Below are positions 17,990 to 28,950 of a stretch of DNA of 64,000 nt, piece by piece. A model generated the notes under the pieces. The model was not told the DNA's origin. It searched no databases and worked only from the letters and a program-made list of their open reading frames with translations. The position numbers and the translations under genes were made by a program. Origin of the DNA: Actinomycetota bacterium (GTDB taxonomy: Bacteria; Actinomycetota; Actinomycetes; S36-B12); the NCBI GenBank assembly GCA_030645615.1, contig JAUSNB010000017.1, forward strand, positions 1 to 64,000. The letters are read 5' to 3'. Position 1 is the stretch's first letter. Each line of letters begins with the position of its first letter.

Positions 17990-18612
17990 TCGCCTTCGTG
18001 CGCGGAACGGTCAGCGACGTGACCGGCGACCGGGTCGTGGTCGATCTCGGCACGGTAGGCCTGTCAGTCGCGTGCGGAGCACCCACGGCGCTCTCTCTCC
18101 GTGCCGGCGAACGGGTCGAGCTGCTCACCACGCTCGTGGTGCGCGAGGACTCTTGGACCCTGTACGGCTTCCTCGAACCCGAGGAGCGCACCGTCTTCGA
18201 GCAGGTGCAGACCGTCACCGGCATCGGACCCAGGATCGCGATGGCGCTGCTGGAGACGCTGGCGCCGGACGACCTTCGTCGGGCCGTGGCGGCCGGCGAC
18301 GAGGTGGCCTTGACCAAGGTCCCTGGCATCGGTCGCAAGGGTGCGCAACGGCTGATCCTGGAATTGCGCGACCGCCTCGGACCCGTAGCAGGGCAGCCGG
18401 TGACCGGCCGGCCCGGGACGCCGGCCGCGGCTGACGGATGGCGGGCATCGGTCGCGGCCGGGCTGACGTCGCTCGGCTGGTCAGCCCGCGAGGCGGAGCA
18501 GGCGGTCGACGCCATCGACGGGGATCTCGTCGCCGCTGCTAACGACTCGGGTTCGCAGGCAGACATCGGCGCCCTTCTCAAGGCGGCCCTGCGCACGCTG
18601 GACCGGTCATGA
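17986..18612 (+). CDS. ruvA: Holliday junction branch migration protein RuvA
   Basis: A 208-residue DNA-binding subunit of the RuvAB complex. It has the N-terminal OB fold, two helix-hairpin-helix motifs ([14 protein letters not shown] near 75; [17 protein letters not shown] near 110) and the C-terminal RuvB-binding domain ending [11 protein letters not shown] overlaps the ruvC stop. A 25-base gap separates it from ruvB. Confidence 0.97.
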   Translation: MIAFVRGTVSDVTGDRVVVDLGTVGLSVACGAPTALSLRAGERVELLTTLVVREDSWTLYGFLEPEERTVFEQVQTVTGIGPRIAMALLETLAPDDLRRAVAAGDEVALTKVPGIGRKGAQRLILELRDRLGPVAGQPVTGRPGTPAAADGWRASVAAGLTSLGWSAREAEQAVDAIDGDLVAAANDSGSQADIGALLKAALRTLDRS

Positions 18613-18637
18613 CCGCGATCCCCGGCGAGGCCCGTCC

Positions 18638-19672
<1,035 letters not shown>

Positions 19673-19779
19673 CCGGCGGTCAGGCCCACGCGGACCGTGC
19701 AGTAGCCTCGAAGCCAGAGCCACGCGCTCCTGGCGACCTGCCGCACCTACCCGCGGCCCACACCCCTGAGGATGACCTC

Positions 19780-20064
19780 GTGCAGAACCTGTCCACGTTC
19801 TTGTTCCTTGCCCTAGCCGGCGCCGCCTTCTACTTCCTGATCATCCGGCCCGGCAAGCAGCGGCAGAAGGCCCAGGCCGAACTGCTCACCGCGATCGCCC
19901 CGGGCACGGAGGTCATGACCACGGCCGGCGTGTTCGGGCGGGTCGTGACCGTCTCCGACGACGTGCTCGGCCTGGAGATCGCGCCCGGCGTGGTCATGCG
20001 GATCCTGCCGGCAGCAGTCGCCCGCGTGGTCGTCAGTCCCGGCGACGAGCCCCCCGTAGACTGA
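19780..20064 (+). CDS. yajC: preprotein translocase subunit YajC
   Basis: A 94-residue accessory protein of the Sec translocase: one N-terminal membrane helix (LFLALAGAAFYFLIIRPGKQ) and a small soluble domain with the conserved EVMTTAGVFGRVV. GTG start with GAGGA seven bases upstream. TAGCCT at 19703-19708 may be the -10 box of a yajC-secD-secF transcript. secD follows after 46 bases. Confidence 0.93.
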   Translation: MQNLSTFLFLALAGAAFYFLIIRPGKQRQKAQAELLTAIAPGTEVMTTAGVFGRVVTVSDDVLGLEIAPGVVMRILPAAVARVVVSPGDEPPVD

Positions 20065-20110
20065 CCCGGCCGCCGGGAGGCCCTCCCGGCGCGTTCTATG
20101 AAGGAGAACC

Positions 20111-21841
20111 GTGGCGCCACCGACCACTAGCCGTCCCGTCCGACTGCTGGTCGCGCTTGGCGTGATCATCATCGGGCTGGTCACCTGGGCCTTCTGGCCG
20201 GGGACGGACTCGTCGGTCAAGCTGGGCCTCGACCTCCAGGGTGGCACCCAGGTGATCCTGCAGCCACAGCCCGTCGTCGAGGGGACCTCGGTCACCGAGG
20301 AGCAGCTCGAGCAGACGGTCACCATCATCCGTCAGCGCGTCGACGGCCTTGGCGTCGCGGAGGCGGAGGTCACCACCCAGGGGTCGGGCGATGGCGCGGT
20401 CATCGTGGTCTCCGTTCCCGGGGTCAACCAGGACCGGGTCGTCGATCTCGTCCAGCGCACGGCCCTGCTGGACTTCCGCCCGGTGTGGGGGGTCTACTCC
20501 CCGGTCCCGGACCAGGCCGCTGCGGCGTTGGCATCGGCCGTGGCTTCGGCATCGGCGCAAGACGCGGCGTCCCCATCTGCGTCCCCATCGCCGTCACCGT
20601 CGGCCTCCGCGTCGCCGGACCCCAGGGGCTCGGCGTCACCGTCGCCTAGCCCATCACCGTCGCCGTCAGCATCGGCCGAGGCGGCGCCGCTCATCCAGGC
20701 GGTCGACAACACGCCCGAGTTCCAGGCCCAGATCGCCGCACTCGACTGCACCTTGCCGGAGAACTACACCGGCGGCCGGCCGGATGACCCCAGCCAGTGG
20801 CTCGGCACCTGCGAGCGCGACGGGGCCGCCAAGTACAACCTCGAGCCCGCGTTCATCCAGGGCACCAACGTGACCAACGCCAACGCCGTGCTCCCGCAGA
20901 ACGGCTTGGGCTGGGTCGTGTCACTGGAGTTCGACAGCGAAGGGGCACGAGCCCTCTCCGAGGCATCGACCCGGCTGACCGGCCTCCCCGAGTGCGGCGC
21001 CATCGGGGCGAACCCCTGCAACGCCTTCGCCATCGTGCTGGACGGGGTCGTCGTCTCCGCCCCCCGGTTCAACGAGCCGATCCTCGGTGGCCAGGCGCAG
21101 ATCGAGGGCAACTTCACCGCCGACGAGGCACGCGACCTCGCCAACGTCCTGAAGTACGGCGCCCTTCCCGTCACCCTCGAGCCCGTCGACATCACGACCG
21201 TCTCGGCGACGGTCGGCAGCGAGCAACTGCGGGCCGGGGTCATCGCGGGCCTGCTGGGCCTGCTGCTGGTGTGCATCTACCTCGTCCTGTACTACCGGGC
21301 CCTGGGTTTCGTCGCCGTGTTCTCCCTCGTCATCGCGGCCGGCATCACGTACCTCACCTTCGTCGTGCTGAGCAAGTCGATCGGCCTGACCCTCACCCTC
21401 GCGGGGGTGGCCGGCGCGATCGTGGCGATCGGCATCACGGCGGATTCGTTCATCGTCTACTTCGAGCGCATCCGGGACGAGATCCGGGAAGGACGGTCCC
21501 TGCGGGTCGCCTGCGACACCGGCTGGATCCGTGCGCGACGAACCCTCCTCGCGGCGGACTTCGTGTCGCTGCTCGCGGCTGTCGTGCTCTACCTGCTGTC
21601 GGTCGGCAGTGTGCGCGGCTTTGCCTTCGTGCTCGGGCTGACGACGATCATCGACGTCCTCGTCGCGTTCCTGTTCAGCCACCCGCTCACCGTCCTCATC
21701 GGCCGCACGTCCTGGATGCAACGCGGCTCGAAGTGGACCGGCCTGGATCCTGACCGGCTCGGCGGGCACACGCTGGTCGGCTCACCAACCACCGCCACCG
21801 CGACCCGACGACGTCGCGCCACTAGCGAGGAGTCCTCATGA
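20111..21841 (+). CDS. secD: protein translocase subunit SecD
   Basis: A 576-residue membrane protein that, with SecF, uses the proton gradient to help pull exported proteins across the membrane. The DLQGGTQV motif (about residue 40) and the RND-type transmembrane core after residue 375 are typical. Residues about 150-190 form a Ser/Pro/Ala low-complexity insert (runs such as SPSASPSPSPSASASPDP) inside the first periplasmic domain. AAGGAG precedes the GTG start. The stop overlaps the secF start (ATGA). Confidence 0.95.
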   Translation: MAPPTTSRPVRLLVALGVIIIGLVTWAFWPGTDSSVKLGLDLQGGTQVILQPQPVVEGTSVTEEQLEQTVTIIRQRVDGLGVAEAEVTTQGSGDGAVIVVSVPGVNQDRVVDLVQRTALLDFRPVWGVYSPVPDQAAAALASAVASASAQDAASPSASPSPSPSASASPDPRGSASPSPSPSPSPSASAEAAPLIQAVDNTPEFQAQIAALDCTLPENYTGGRPDDPSQWLGTCERDGAAKYNLEPAFIQGTNVTNANAVLPQNGLGWVVSLEFDSEGARALSEASTRLTGLPECGAIGANPCNAFAIVLDGVVVSAPRFNEPILGGQAQIEGNFTADEARDLANVLKYGALPVTLEPVDITTVSATVGSEQLRAGVIAGLLGLLLVCIYLVLYYRALGFVAVFSLVIAAGITYLTFVVLSKSIGLTLTLAGVAGAIVAIGITADSFIVYFERIRDEIREGRSLRVACDTGWIRARRTLLAADFVSLLAAVVLYLLSVGSVRGFAFVLGLTTIIDVLVAFLFSHPLTVLIGRTSWMQRGSKWTGLDPDRLGGHTLVGSPTTATATRRRRATSEESS

Positions 21842-22962
21842 GCGGCTTGCGCGGGCTGGGGCATCGCCTCTATGCGGGTGAGGTGTCGTACGACTACATC
21901 GGGCGTCGCAAGACCTGGTACATCCTGTCCGGGATCATCCTGCTGGTCGCCATTGCTGCCGTGCTCATCCGCGGCCTCAACTTCGGCATCGAGTTCCGCG
22001 GCGGCGCGGAATTCTCGGTCCCCAACGCCACCTGCTCGGTCGAGCAGGCACGCGGAGTCGCCGACGACCTCACCGGCGCCCAGTCGATCGTCACCGAGAC
22101 GGCCAGCGGAACCGTTCGCGTGCAGACCGAGGCAGTCACTCCGGCGCAGAGCGTGGAGATCAGCCGCGCCTTGGCGGATACCTGCGGCGTGTCCACCGAC
22201 GACATCACCGTGCAGGTGGTGGGGCCGACCTGGGGTGCCGAGATCTCGAAGAAGGCCCTGCAAGGCCTCATCGTGTTCATCATCCTGGTAGCGATCTTCC
22301 TGTCGATCTACTTCGAATGGCGGATGGCTGCCGCCGCACTGGTCGCCCTGGTCCACGACCTGGTGATCACGATCGGCATCTACGCGTTGACCGGCTTGCA
22401 AGTCACCCCGGCAACGGTCATCGGCCTGCTGACGATCCTGGGGTACTCGCTGTACGACACCGTCGTCGTGTTCGACAAGGTCAAGGAGAACACGCGCGGC
22501 ATCGCCGGGCAGTCCGTGATGACGTACGGCGAGGCGGCCAACCTCGCCGTGAACCAGACGATCGTCCGGTCGATCAACACGTCGATCGTCGCCTTGCTGC
22601 CCGTGCTCGCCATCATCATCGTCGGTGCCGGGTTCCTCGGCGCAGGGACGCTGCTCGACCTTGCCGTGGCCCTCGCCATCGGCATGGCGGCCGGCACCTA
22701 CTCGTCGATCTTTATCGCCACGACGTTCCTCGTCCAGCTCAAGGAGAGGCAGCCGGAGATGAAGTCGCTTGCCTCCCGCGTCCACGCGCGCCGCAAGCAG
22801 TCCAAGGCGGCGGCTCAGTCCGCGGCAACCGGCCCGGCCAGCGCAGACGCAGGAGTGGAGGCCGCGTCGGCAGCCGGCCCCACGGCGGCCGTGCGACGGT
22901 CGGACCCGTCCGTGCGCCAGCAGCCCAGGAAGCAGCCGCGCTCGCGTCGCGGCAAGAACTGA
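21838..22962 (+). CDS. secF: protein translocase subunit SecF
   Basis: A 374-residue partner of SecD with six membrane segments. Family motifs include NFGIEFRGGAEF (about residue 45) and the TM4-TM5 sequence GYSLYDTVVVFDKVKEN (about 200). The C-terminal 60 residues are an Ala/Lys/Arg-rich cytoplasmic tail. The start overlaps secD (ATGA). apt begins four bases after the stop. Confidence 0.96.
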   Translation: MSGLRGLGHRLYAGEVSYDYIGRRKTWYILSGIILLVAIAAVLIRGLNFGIEFRGGAEFSVPNATCSVEQARGVADDLTGAQSIVTETASGTVRVQTEAVTPAQSVEISRALADTCGVSTDDITVQVVGPTWGAEISKKALQGLIVFIILVAIFLSIYFEWRMAAAALVALVHDLVITIGIYALTGLQVTPATVIGLLTILGYSLYDTVVVFDKVKENTRGIAGQSVMTYGEAANLAVNQTIVRSINTSIVALLPVLAIIIVGAGFLGAGTLLDLAVALAIGMAAGTYSSIFIATTFLVQLKERQPEMKSLASRVHARRKQSKAAAQSAATGPASADAGVEAASAAGPTAAVRRSDPSVRQQPRKQPRSRRGKN

Positions 22963-22966
22963 CCGC

Positions 22967-23509
22967 ATGATGGCGCCCGCCGCGGCGGAGCTCCTGCTCC
23001 GGTCACGGATCCGGGAGGTGCCGGACTGGCCGGTGCCGGGCGTCGTCTTCCGGGACCTCACCCCGCTGATGGCGGATCCACTGGCGTTCGCGTCGGCCGT
23101 CGACCTCATGGCCGTGACCATCGGGCGCGGGACCATCGACGAGGTCGTCGGCATCGAGGCCCGAGGGTTCCCCTACGCCGCGGCACTTGCGTACCACCTC
23201 GGCGCCGGCTTCGTGACCCTCCGCAAGCCGGGCAAGCTACCTGGGGCCGTCCACGCGCAGGAGTATGACCTCGAGTACGGGTCGACGGCCCTGGAACTCC
23301 ATCAGGATGCACTCGGTCCCGGACGTCGCGTCGTCATCGTCGACGACGTGCTCGCGACCGGGGGAACAGCGCTCGCGGCGGTCGACCTGATCAAGCGCAC
23401 GGGGGCCGAGCTTGCCTGCTTCGCCGTCATTCTCGACCTGGTCGGCCTCGGCGGTTCCGCGCGCCTGCGCGAGCGGGGTGTCACCGTCGCGGCACTGCTC
23501 GACGCCTAG
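22967..23509 (+). CDS. apt: adenine phosphoribosyltransferase
   Basis: A 180-residue purine salvage enzyme converting adenine and PRPP to AMP. The PRPP loop is [16 protein letters not shown] (about residue 123) and the adenine-side motif [18 protein letters not shown] is near the N-terminus. Two ATG codons at 22967 and 22970 are both possible; the first is used. secF-apt-rel is a conserved actinobacterial order. Confidence 0.95.
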   Translation: MMAPAAAELLLRSRIREVPDWPVPGVVFRDLTPLMADPLAFASAVDLMAVTIGRGTIDEVVGIEARGFPYAAALAYHLGAGFVTLRKPGKLPGAVHAQEYDLEYGSTALELHQDALGPGRRVVIVDDVLATGGTALAAVDLIKRTGAELACFAVILDLVGLGGSARLRERGVTVAALLDA

Positions 23510-23546
23510 CCGCACGTACACTTGGCTGACGCGACGAGGGAGACCT

Positions 23547-25826
23547 GTGGCCAAGGACAGCCCGCTTCCCACGGAGCCGCTCATCGCGGCCCCGACCGTC
23601 GTGGCGCCGGACGTCGGCGGGCTGCGATCCCGCCTGTCCCGCCTGGCCGGGAGCCGGACCACGTTCCCCGAGCTCGAGCCACTGCTGCGCACGCTGCGCA
23701 AGTACCACCCCAAGTCCGATGCCAAGGTCGTCGAGCGCGCCTACGAGATGGCCGCCTACCTGCACCGTGACCAGACCCGCCGCTCGGGCGAGCCCTACAT
23801 CACGCACCCCCTCGCCGTGGCGACGATCCTGGCCGACCTCGGCATGACGGCGCCGACACTGGCGGCAGCCCTGCTGCATGACACGGTCGAGGACTGCGGC
23901 TACGCACTGGATGCCCTGCGCGAGGACTTCGGCGACGAGATCGCGCAACTGGTGGATGGGGTCACCAAGCTCGACCGGGTGCGGTACGGCGAGGCATCGG
24001 CAGCGGAGACGGTGCGCAAGATGGTCATCGCCATGGCCCGCGACATCAGGGTGCTGGTGATCAAGCTGGCCGACCGCCTGCACAACATGCGGACCTTGCG
24101 ATGGATGCCCGAGGACAAGCAGCAGAAGAAGGCCCGTGAGACCCTCGAGATCTACGCCCCGCTAGCGCATCGCCTGGGCATGAACGCGGTCAAGTGGGAG
24201 CTCGAGGACCTGGCCTTCGCCACCCTGCACCCCAAGATGTACGAGGAGATCGTCCGCCTCGTCGCGGAGCGGGCGCCGTCGCGCGACCAGTACCTGACTG
24301 CCGTAATCGACCAGATCGAGGCCGATCTGAAGAAGAGCAAGGTCAAGGCCATCGTCACCGGGCGGCCCAAGCACTACTACAGCGTCTACCAGAAGATGAT
24401 CGTGCGCGGCCGTGACTTCGCCGACATCTACGACCTCGTCGGCGTGCGGATCCTGGTCGACGACATCCGGGACTGCTACGCCGTGCTGGGCGTCGTACAC
24501 GCCAAGTGGAGCCCCGTGCCCGGTCGCTTCAAGGACTTCATCGCGATGCCGAAGTTCAACATGTACCAGTCCCTCCACACCACCGTCATCGGTCCTGAGG
24601 GCAAGCCGGTCGAACTGCAGATCCGCACCGAGGACATGCATCGCGCGGCCGAGTTCGGCGTCGCGGCGCATTGGCGCTACAAGCAGCAGGACGTGGGTGG
24701 CAAGAGCGGACCCGACGACTTCGGGTGGCTCCGCCAGCTCCTTGAGTGGCAGCGCGAGACCGAGGATCCGGACGAGTTCCTCGACGCGCTTCGCTACGAC
24801 CTCGGGTCCACCGAGGTGTTCGTGTTCACGCCGAAGGGCGATGTCGTCGCCCTGCCGTCGAACGCCACTCCCGTCGACTTCGCGTACTCCGTGCACACCG
24901 AGGTCGGGCACCGCTGCGTCGGGGCGCGGGTCAACGGGAAGCTCGTACCGCTCGAGTCGACGCTCGAGAACGGTGACGTCGTCGAGATCTTCACCTCGAA
25001 GGCCGATGGTGCAGGTCCGAGCCGGGACTGGCTCTCCTTCGTCAAGTCACCGAGGGCGCGGACCAAGATCAAGGCCTGGTTCTCCAAGGAGCGCCGCGAC
25101 GAGGCCATCGAGCACGGCAAGGATGCCATCGTCCGCGCGATGCGCAAGCAGGGCCTTCCGCTGCAGCGGCTGATGACGAACCAGTCGCTGTCGACCATCG
25201 CGGCTGACCTCCACCTCGGAGACGTGTCGGCCTTGTACGCAGCAGTGGGGGAGGGTCGCACGTCTGCGGCCACCGTGGTCCAGCGCCTGGTGGATGCGGC
25301 CGGCGGCAGCGAAGGCGCGGCCGATGACGCCGCCGAGCTCTTCAACCCGGCGACCGTCCACCGCCAGCGCCCGCGCACTCCCGGAGACGTGGGAGTGGTC
25401 GTCAAGGGCGCCGAGGACGTATGGGTCAAGCTGGCCCGCTGCTGCACACCCGTGCCGGGCGACACGATCACCGGCTTCGTCACTCGAGGTGCGGGCGTCT
25501 CGGTTCACCGGGATGACTGTGTCAACGTGCCCGGGCTGCGGGCCGAGCCAGACCGGATGGTCGAGGTGGAATGGGCGCCAACGTCGACGAGCGTCTTCCT
25601 GGTCAACATCCAGGTCGAGGCGCTCGACCGGGCCCGACTCCTGTCGGATGTCACCCGCACCCTCTCGGACACCCACGTGAACATCCTCAGCGCATCGGTC
25701 ACGACGACGAGGGACCGGATCGCGTTGTCGCGATTCACCTTCGAGATGGCCGACCCGAAGCATCTGGGGTCCGTGCTCCGAGCCGTGCGGAATGTCGAAG
25801 GCGTGTACGACGCCTACCGCGTCTAG
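23547..25826 (+). CDS. rel: bifunctional (p)ppGpp synthetase/hydrolase
   Basis: A 759-residue RSH-family stringent-response enzyme. Domains in order: HD hydrolase ([30 protein letters not shown]; about 75-230), synthetase ([20 protein letters not shown], about 285-400), TGS ([24 protein letters not shown] split around 425) and C-terminal ACT ([20 protein letters not shown]). Both catalytic domains look intact, so it should make and degrade ppGpp. GTG start after GAGGGAGA. TACACT at 23517-23522 is a possible -10 box. It converges with the DUF349 gene, eight bases away. Confidence 0.96.
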   Translation: MAKDSPLPTEPLIAAPTVVAPDVGGLRSRLSRLAGSRTTFPELEPLLRTLRKYHPKSDAKVVERAYEMAAYLHRDQTRRSGEPYITHPLAVATILADLGMTAPTLAAALLHDTVEDCGYALDALREDFGDEIAQLVDGVTKLDRVRYGEASAAETVRKMVIAMARDIRVLVIKLADRLHNMRTLRWMPEDKQQKKARETLEIYAPLAHRLGMNAVKWELEDLAFATLHPKMYEEIVRLVAERAPSRDQYLTAVIDQIEADLKKSKVKAIVTGRPKHYYSVYQKMIVRGRDFADIYDLVGVRILVDDIRDCYAVLGVVHAKWSPVPGRFKDFIAMPKFNMYQSLHTTVIGPEGKPVELQIRTEDMHRAAEFGVAAHWRYKQQDVGGKSGPDDFGWLRQLLEWQRETEDPDEFLDALRYDLGSTEVFVFTPKGDVVALPSNATPVDFAYSVHTEVGHRCVGARVNGKLVPLESTLENGDVVEIFTSKADGAGPSRDWLSFVKSPRARTKIKAWFSKERRDEAIEHGKDAIVRAMRKQGLPLQRLMTNQSLSTIAADLHLGDVSALYAAVGEGRTSAATVVQRLVDAAGGSEGAADDAAELFNPATVHRQRPRTPGDVGVVVKGAEDVWVKLARCCTPVPGDTITGFVTRGAGVSVHRDDCVNVPGLRAEPDRMVEVEWAPTSTSVFLVNIQVEALDRARLLSDVTRTLSDTHVNILSASVTTTRDRIALSRFTFEMADPKHLGSVLRAVRNVEGVYDAYRV

Positions 25827-25834
25827 CTCCGCGG

Positions 25835-27166
25835 CTAGCGCGAGTCCGACGCCGCATTGCGTGCGGCATCCAGCAGGGCGGTCGTCCCGGCGATCGAGGC
25901 CTCGAGCTCGGCGACCTTCGCCGCGTTCCCGGCCGCTGCCGCCGAATCCCGCTGCTCCGCGAGGCGGGCCAGGGCGTCGGTGAAGGCGTTAGCGGTCGAT
26001 TCGGCGCGCGCCTTGGTGGCTGGGTTGGTGCGCTGCCACGAGTCGGCCTCGGCCTTGCGGACCGCGTCCTCGACCTTGCGCAGCCGGGCGTCGAGGCGGT
26101 CGCGGTCGGCCTTCGGTAGGTCGCCTGCCTTGTCGTAGCGATCCTGGATCCCGCGGAGCGTGCCCTTGGCTGCCTTCAGGTCACCGAGGGGGAGCAGGGC
26201 CTCCGCCTCCGCAACGAGGGCCTCCTTGGCCGGCAGGTTCGCGCGCAGGCCCTCCTGTTCGGCGTCGTCGGCAGCCGTCCGGGCCGCATAGAAGGAGTCC
26301 TGGGCGGCCTTGAAGCGCTTCCAGAGGCGGTCCTCGTCGGTGCGGGAGGCCCGCGGCGCCGCCTTCCAGTCAGACATGAGGTCGCGCAGGCGCTTGGACG
26401 TCGCCACCCAATCGGTCGAGGCAGCGAGTGACTCGGCGGCGGCGATCAGCTCGCGCTTGCGAGCGATGGCCTCCTTGCGCTGCACGTCGAGCTCGGCGAA
26501 GTGCTGCCGCCGTCGCCGGTCGAACGCGGTGCGCGCCGTACTGATCCGCTGCCATAGCTCCTGCTCCGCCCCGCGATCACTGCGGGGGAGCGCCTTCCAC
26601 TCCTCGACCAGTGCGGCATACCGCTCGGTGGTCGCCTTCCAGGACGTGGAGTCGCGCATCGACTCGGCCTCGGCGGCGAGCGCCTGTCGCGCGCCGAGGG
26701 CCGCCTCCCGCTGCTCGGCCTTGCGCGCCCGCGCTTGCATCCGCGCGTCCTCGATGACCGTCGCGAGCCGGTCGCAGCGGGATTCCAGCGTGGCCACGTC
26801 ACCCACGAATGAGCGGGCAGCGAGGGCCTCGCGCACGCGCAGGAGAACGGTCTCCGCCTGCTCGGCAGGCGCTCGGTGGTCGACCAGGCGGCGCTCGATG
26901 AGGTCGATCTCGACGACGAGGTCGTCGTACTTCCTGCCGAAGAAGGCCAGGCCCTCCTCGGGCGGGCCGGCCGTGTACTGGCCCACGACCACGGATCCCT
27001 CGGGTGCCAGGAGGATGACGGTGCCGTCGGCCTCGACCCGTCCGAAGTCGTGCGGATCGCTCGTGGCGATGACGGGTGGGGCGTCGGCACTCGTCGGCGC
27101 GGCCGGTCGCACGGCAGGGACGGGACGACGCAGCGCAGCCGGTGTCGGCACGCTGAACTCAGCCAT
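25835..27166 (-). CDS. DUF349 domain protein
   Basis: A 443-residue, mostly alpha-helical cytoplasmic protein with several DUF349 repeats. Each contains a pattern such as WKATTERYAALVEEWKALPR or WVATSKRLRDLMSDWKAAPR followed by LWKRFKAAQDSF. The N-terminal 50 residues are Pro/Ala-rich. ATG at 27164-27166 has AGGGCGAG upstream. Between rel and a cyclophilin gene, it occupies a position conserved in actinobacteria. Function unknown; long helices suggest a scaffold or nucleic-acid-associated role. Confidence 0.85.
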   Translation of the reverse strand: MAEFSVPTPAALRRPVPAVRPAAPTSADAPPVIATSDPHDFGRVEADGTVILLAPEGSVVVGQYTAGPPEEGLAFFGRKYDDLVVEIDLIERRLVDHRAPAEQAETVLLRVREALAARSFVGDVATLESRCDRLATVIEDARMQARARKAEQREAALGARQALAAEAESMRDSTSWKATTERYAALVEEWKALPRSDRGAEQELWQRISTARTAFDRRRRQHFAELDVQRKEAIARKRELIAAAESLAASTDWVATSKRLRDLMSDWKAAPRASRTDEDRLWKRFKAAQDSFYAARTAADDAEQEGLRANLPAKEALVAEAEALLPLGDLKAAKGTLRGIQDRYDKAGDLPKADRDRLDARLRKVEDAVRKAEADSWQRTNPATKARAESTANAFTDALARLAEQRDSAAAAGNAAKVAELEASIAGTTALLDAARNAASDSR

Positions 27167-27250
27167 GACTCGCCCTGCTTCCCTGCTGCGGGCGCGCCGG
27201 ATCGGCACGCCAAGGCCCACTGTGCTGGACAACCCTAGCCTTATCCAGAT

Positions 27251-28063
27251 TCAGGGCTGCACCGTTGCCGATTCGATAAAGACCGGCTGGACCGGCGCAC
27301 CGTCCGTCGCGCCGTCGACGACGCCCGCCGAGGCGATCTCGCGCACAAGGTCCAGCCCCTCCGTCACAGTTCCCCAGACGGTGTAGTCGCCCGGGAGAGT
27401 GGTGTCGTCGTACACGATGAAGAACTGCGATCCGGACGTACCCGGTCCGGCATTCGCCATCGCAACAGTCCCGGCGGGGTAGTTGGCCTCGCCATCCGCG
27501 GGGAGGTTCTCGTCCGGCAGCACATAGCCCGGTCCGCCCGTCCCGTCGCCCTTCGGGTCGCCGCACTGCAGCACGAAGATTCCCGACGTGGTCAGGCGGT
27601 GGCACGAGGTGCCGTCGTAGAAGCCCTCACCGGCCAGGAAGGCGGCACTCGCCACCGTTGCAGGAGCCGCCGGGTCGAGCGCGATGACGATGTCGCCGCA
27701 GTTGGTCGCGAGGGTCAGGCTGGCGCCCGGGACGTCGGCCGGCGCCGAAGCGAAGGACAGGTCGTCGGCACGGGGGGTGCCGGGGGGCCGGCAGTCGAGC
27801 GCAGCCGCCTCCGCCTGGGCCTCCGCAGAAGCCACGAGGGAGGCAAACGCGCTGGGGTCGAGTGTCGGTTCCGCGGTGGGCACATCGGATCCGCGGGTGG
27901 CCAGGATCGCCCACACGACCGACCCAAGCACCAGTCCGACGACGACGACGGCGGCAATGATGCGCTGGTTGCGGCGCCTGCGACCGCCCTGCCTCGCCCG
28001 ACGGGACTGCTGCCGCTCGAACTTCGCCCGGGCCAGCTCGCGCTGGCGCTTGTTCCCTGCCAT
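27251..28063 (-). CDS. membrane-anchored cyclophilin-type peptidyl-prolyl isomerase
   Basis: A 270-residue protein with a basic N-terminus (KRQRELARAKFERQQSRR), one membrane helix (IIAAVVVVGLVLGSVVWAIL, about 39-58), an Ala-rich linker, and an extracytoplasmic cyclophilin domain. The domain retains GTSCHRL, GPGTSGSQFFIVY and VWGTVTEG. It probably assists folding of exported proteins. ATG at 28061-28063 follows GAGAGGGAC. It is divergent from the MBL gene across 166 bases. Confidence 0.88.
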   Translation of the reverse strand: MAGNKRQRELARAKFERQQSRRARQGGRRRRNQRIIAAVVVVGLVLGSVVWAILATRGSDVPTAEPTLDPSAFASLVASAEAQAEAAALDCRPPGTPRADDLSFASAPADVPGASLTLATNCGDIVIALDPAAPATVASAAFLAGEGFYDGTSCHRLTTSGIFVLQCGDPKGDGTGGPGYVLPDENLPADGEANYPAGTVAMANAGPGTSGSQFFIVYDDTTLPGDYTVWGTVTEGLDLVREIASAGVVDGATDGAPVQPVFIESATVQP

Positions 28064-28229
28064 CGGTCCCTCTCGGTGTCCACTGTCCTGGCGGCGCCTG
28101 TCCCGCGCCACGCGTGGTGAGTCTAGGCGGCGCATGATGGCGGAATCGACAACGAGGGGTGGCGGAGCCGACGGGGCGGCCGTCGGCGCCGGATAGGCTG
28201 GCCGCCTCACATCGATCGAGGGAATCAGC

Positions 28230-28949
28230 GTGCTGGTGGCAGGCTTTCCGGCGGGCGCGTGGGCGACCAACTGCTACGTCGTCGCCTCGGGCCCGGGCGA
28301 GCCATGCGTGGTGGTCGATCCAGGCCAGAAGTCCATGGCGGGCGTGCGCGACATCCTCCGCGAGCACAGGCTCGTACCGGCGGCTGTCCTCCTCACCCAC
28401 GGGCACATCGACCACGTCTGGTCCGTCGCACCGCTGTCCGCGCAGTTCGGCATCCCCGCCTATATCCACGCGGATGACCGGTACCGACTGGCCGACATCG
28501 CGGGAACGAGCGTCGTCGCGGCCCGCGAGCAGCTGCTGGCCATGACTGAGGACTCGCTCGAGCTGGCCGAGCCCGACGACGTGCAACTCCTCCCCGACGG
28601 GAAGCCCATCGAGCTGGTCGGCCTGACCTTCACCCCGCGTCATGCCCCCGGGCATACGGAAGGGTCGGTCGTGTTCGAGGTCGACGACGTCATGCTGAGC
28701 GGCGACGTTCTTTTCGCGGGGTCGATCGGGCGCACCGACCTGCCCGGGGGCAACCACGCAGCCATGCTGGGGTCGCTTCGCCGGGTGATCCTGCCCGCGG
28801 ATGACGACATCACCGTGCTCCCCGGGCACGGTCCGCAGACCACGATCGGTGCCGAGCGGCACAGCAACCCCTACCTCACGGCCCTGGCGAACGCTGGTTC
28901 GGCCGACGCGAGCGGCGCCGGGGCCCCGCAACGTCGGACGGGGCTGTGA
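28230..28949 (+). CDS. MBL-fold metallohydrolase, glyoxalase II-like
   Basis: A 239-residue metallo-beta-lactamase fold enzyme. The metal site is THGHIDHVW (about residue 56), with further ligands in [16 protein letters not shown] and the final PGHGPQT. It resembles hydroxyacylglutathione or other thioester hydrolases. In many actinobacteria this gene precedes hisS, as here; the true substrate is unknown. GTG start with GAGGGAA upstream; TAGGCT near 28192 may be a -10 box. Confidence 0.85.
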   Translation: MLVAGFPAGAWATNCYVVASGPGEPCVVVDPGQKSMAGVRDILREHRLVPAAVLLTHGHIDHVWSVAPLSAQFGIPAYIHADDRYRLADIAGTSVVAAREQLLAMTEDSLELAEPDDVQLLPDGKPIELVGLTFTPRHAPGHTEGSVVFEVDDVMLSGDVLFAGSIGRTDLPGGNHAAMLGSLRRVILPADDDITVLPGHGPQTTIGAERHSNPYLTALANAGSADASGAGAPQRRTGL

Positions 28950-28950
28950 C

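Noticed and set aside
20568-20680. Repeated TCGCCGTCA-like units resembling a repeat array
   Set aside because: They are in-frame codons of the Ser/Pro insert in SecD, too short and irregular for a CRISPR array or separate repeat element.
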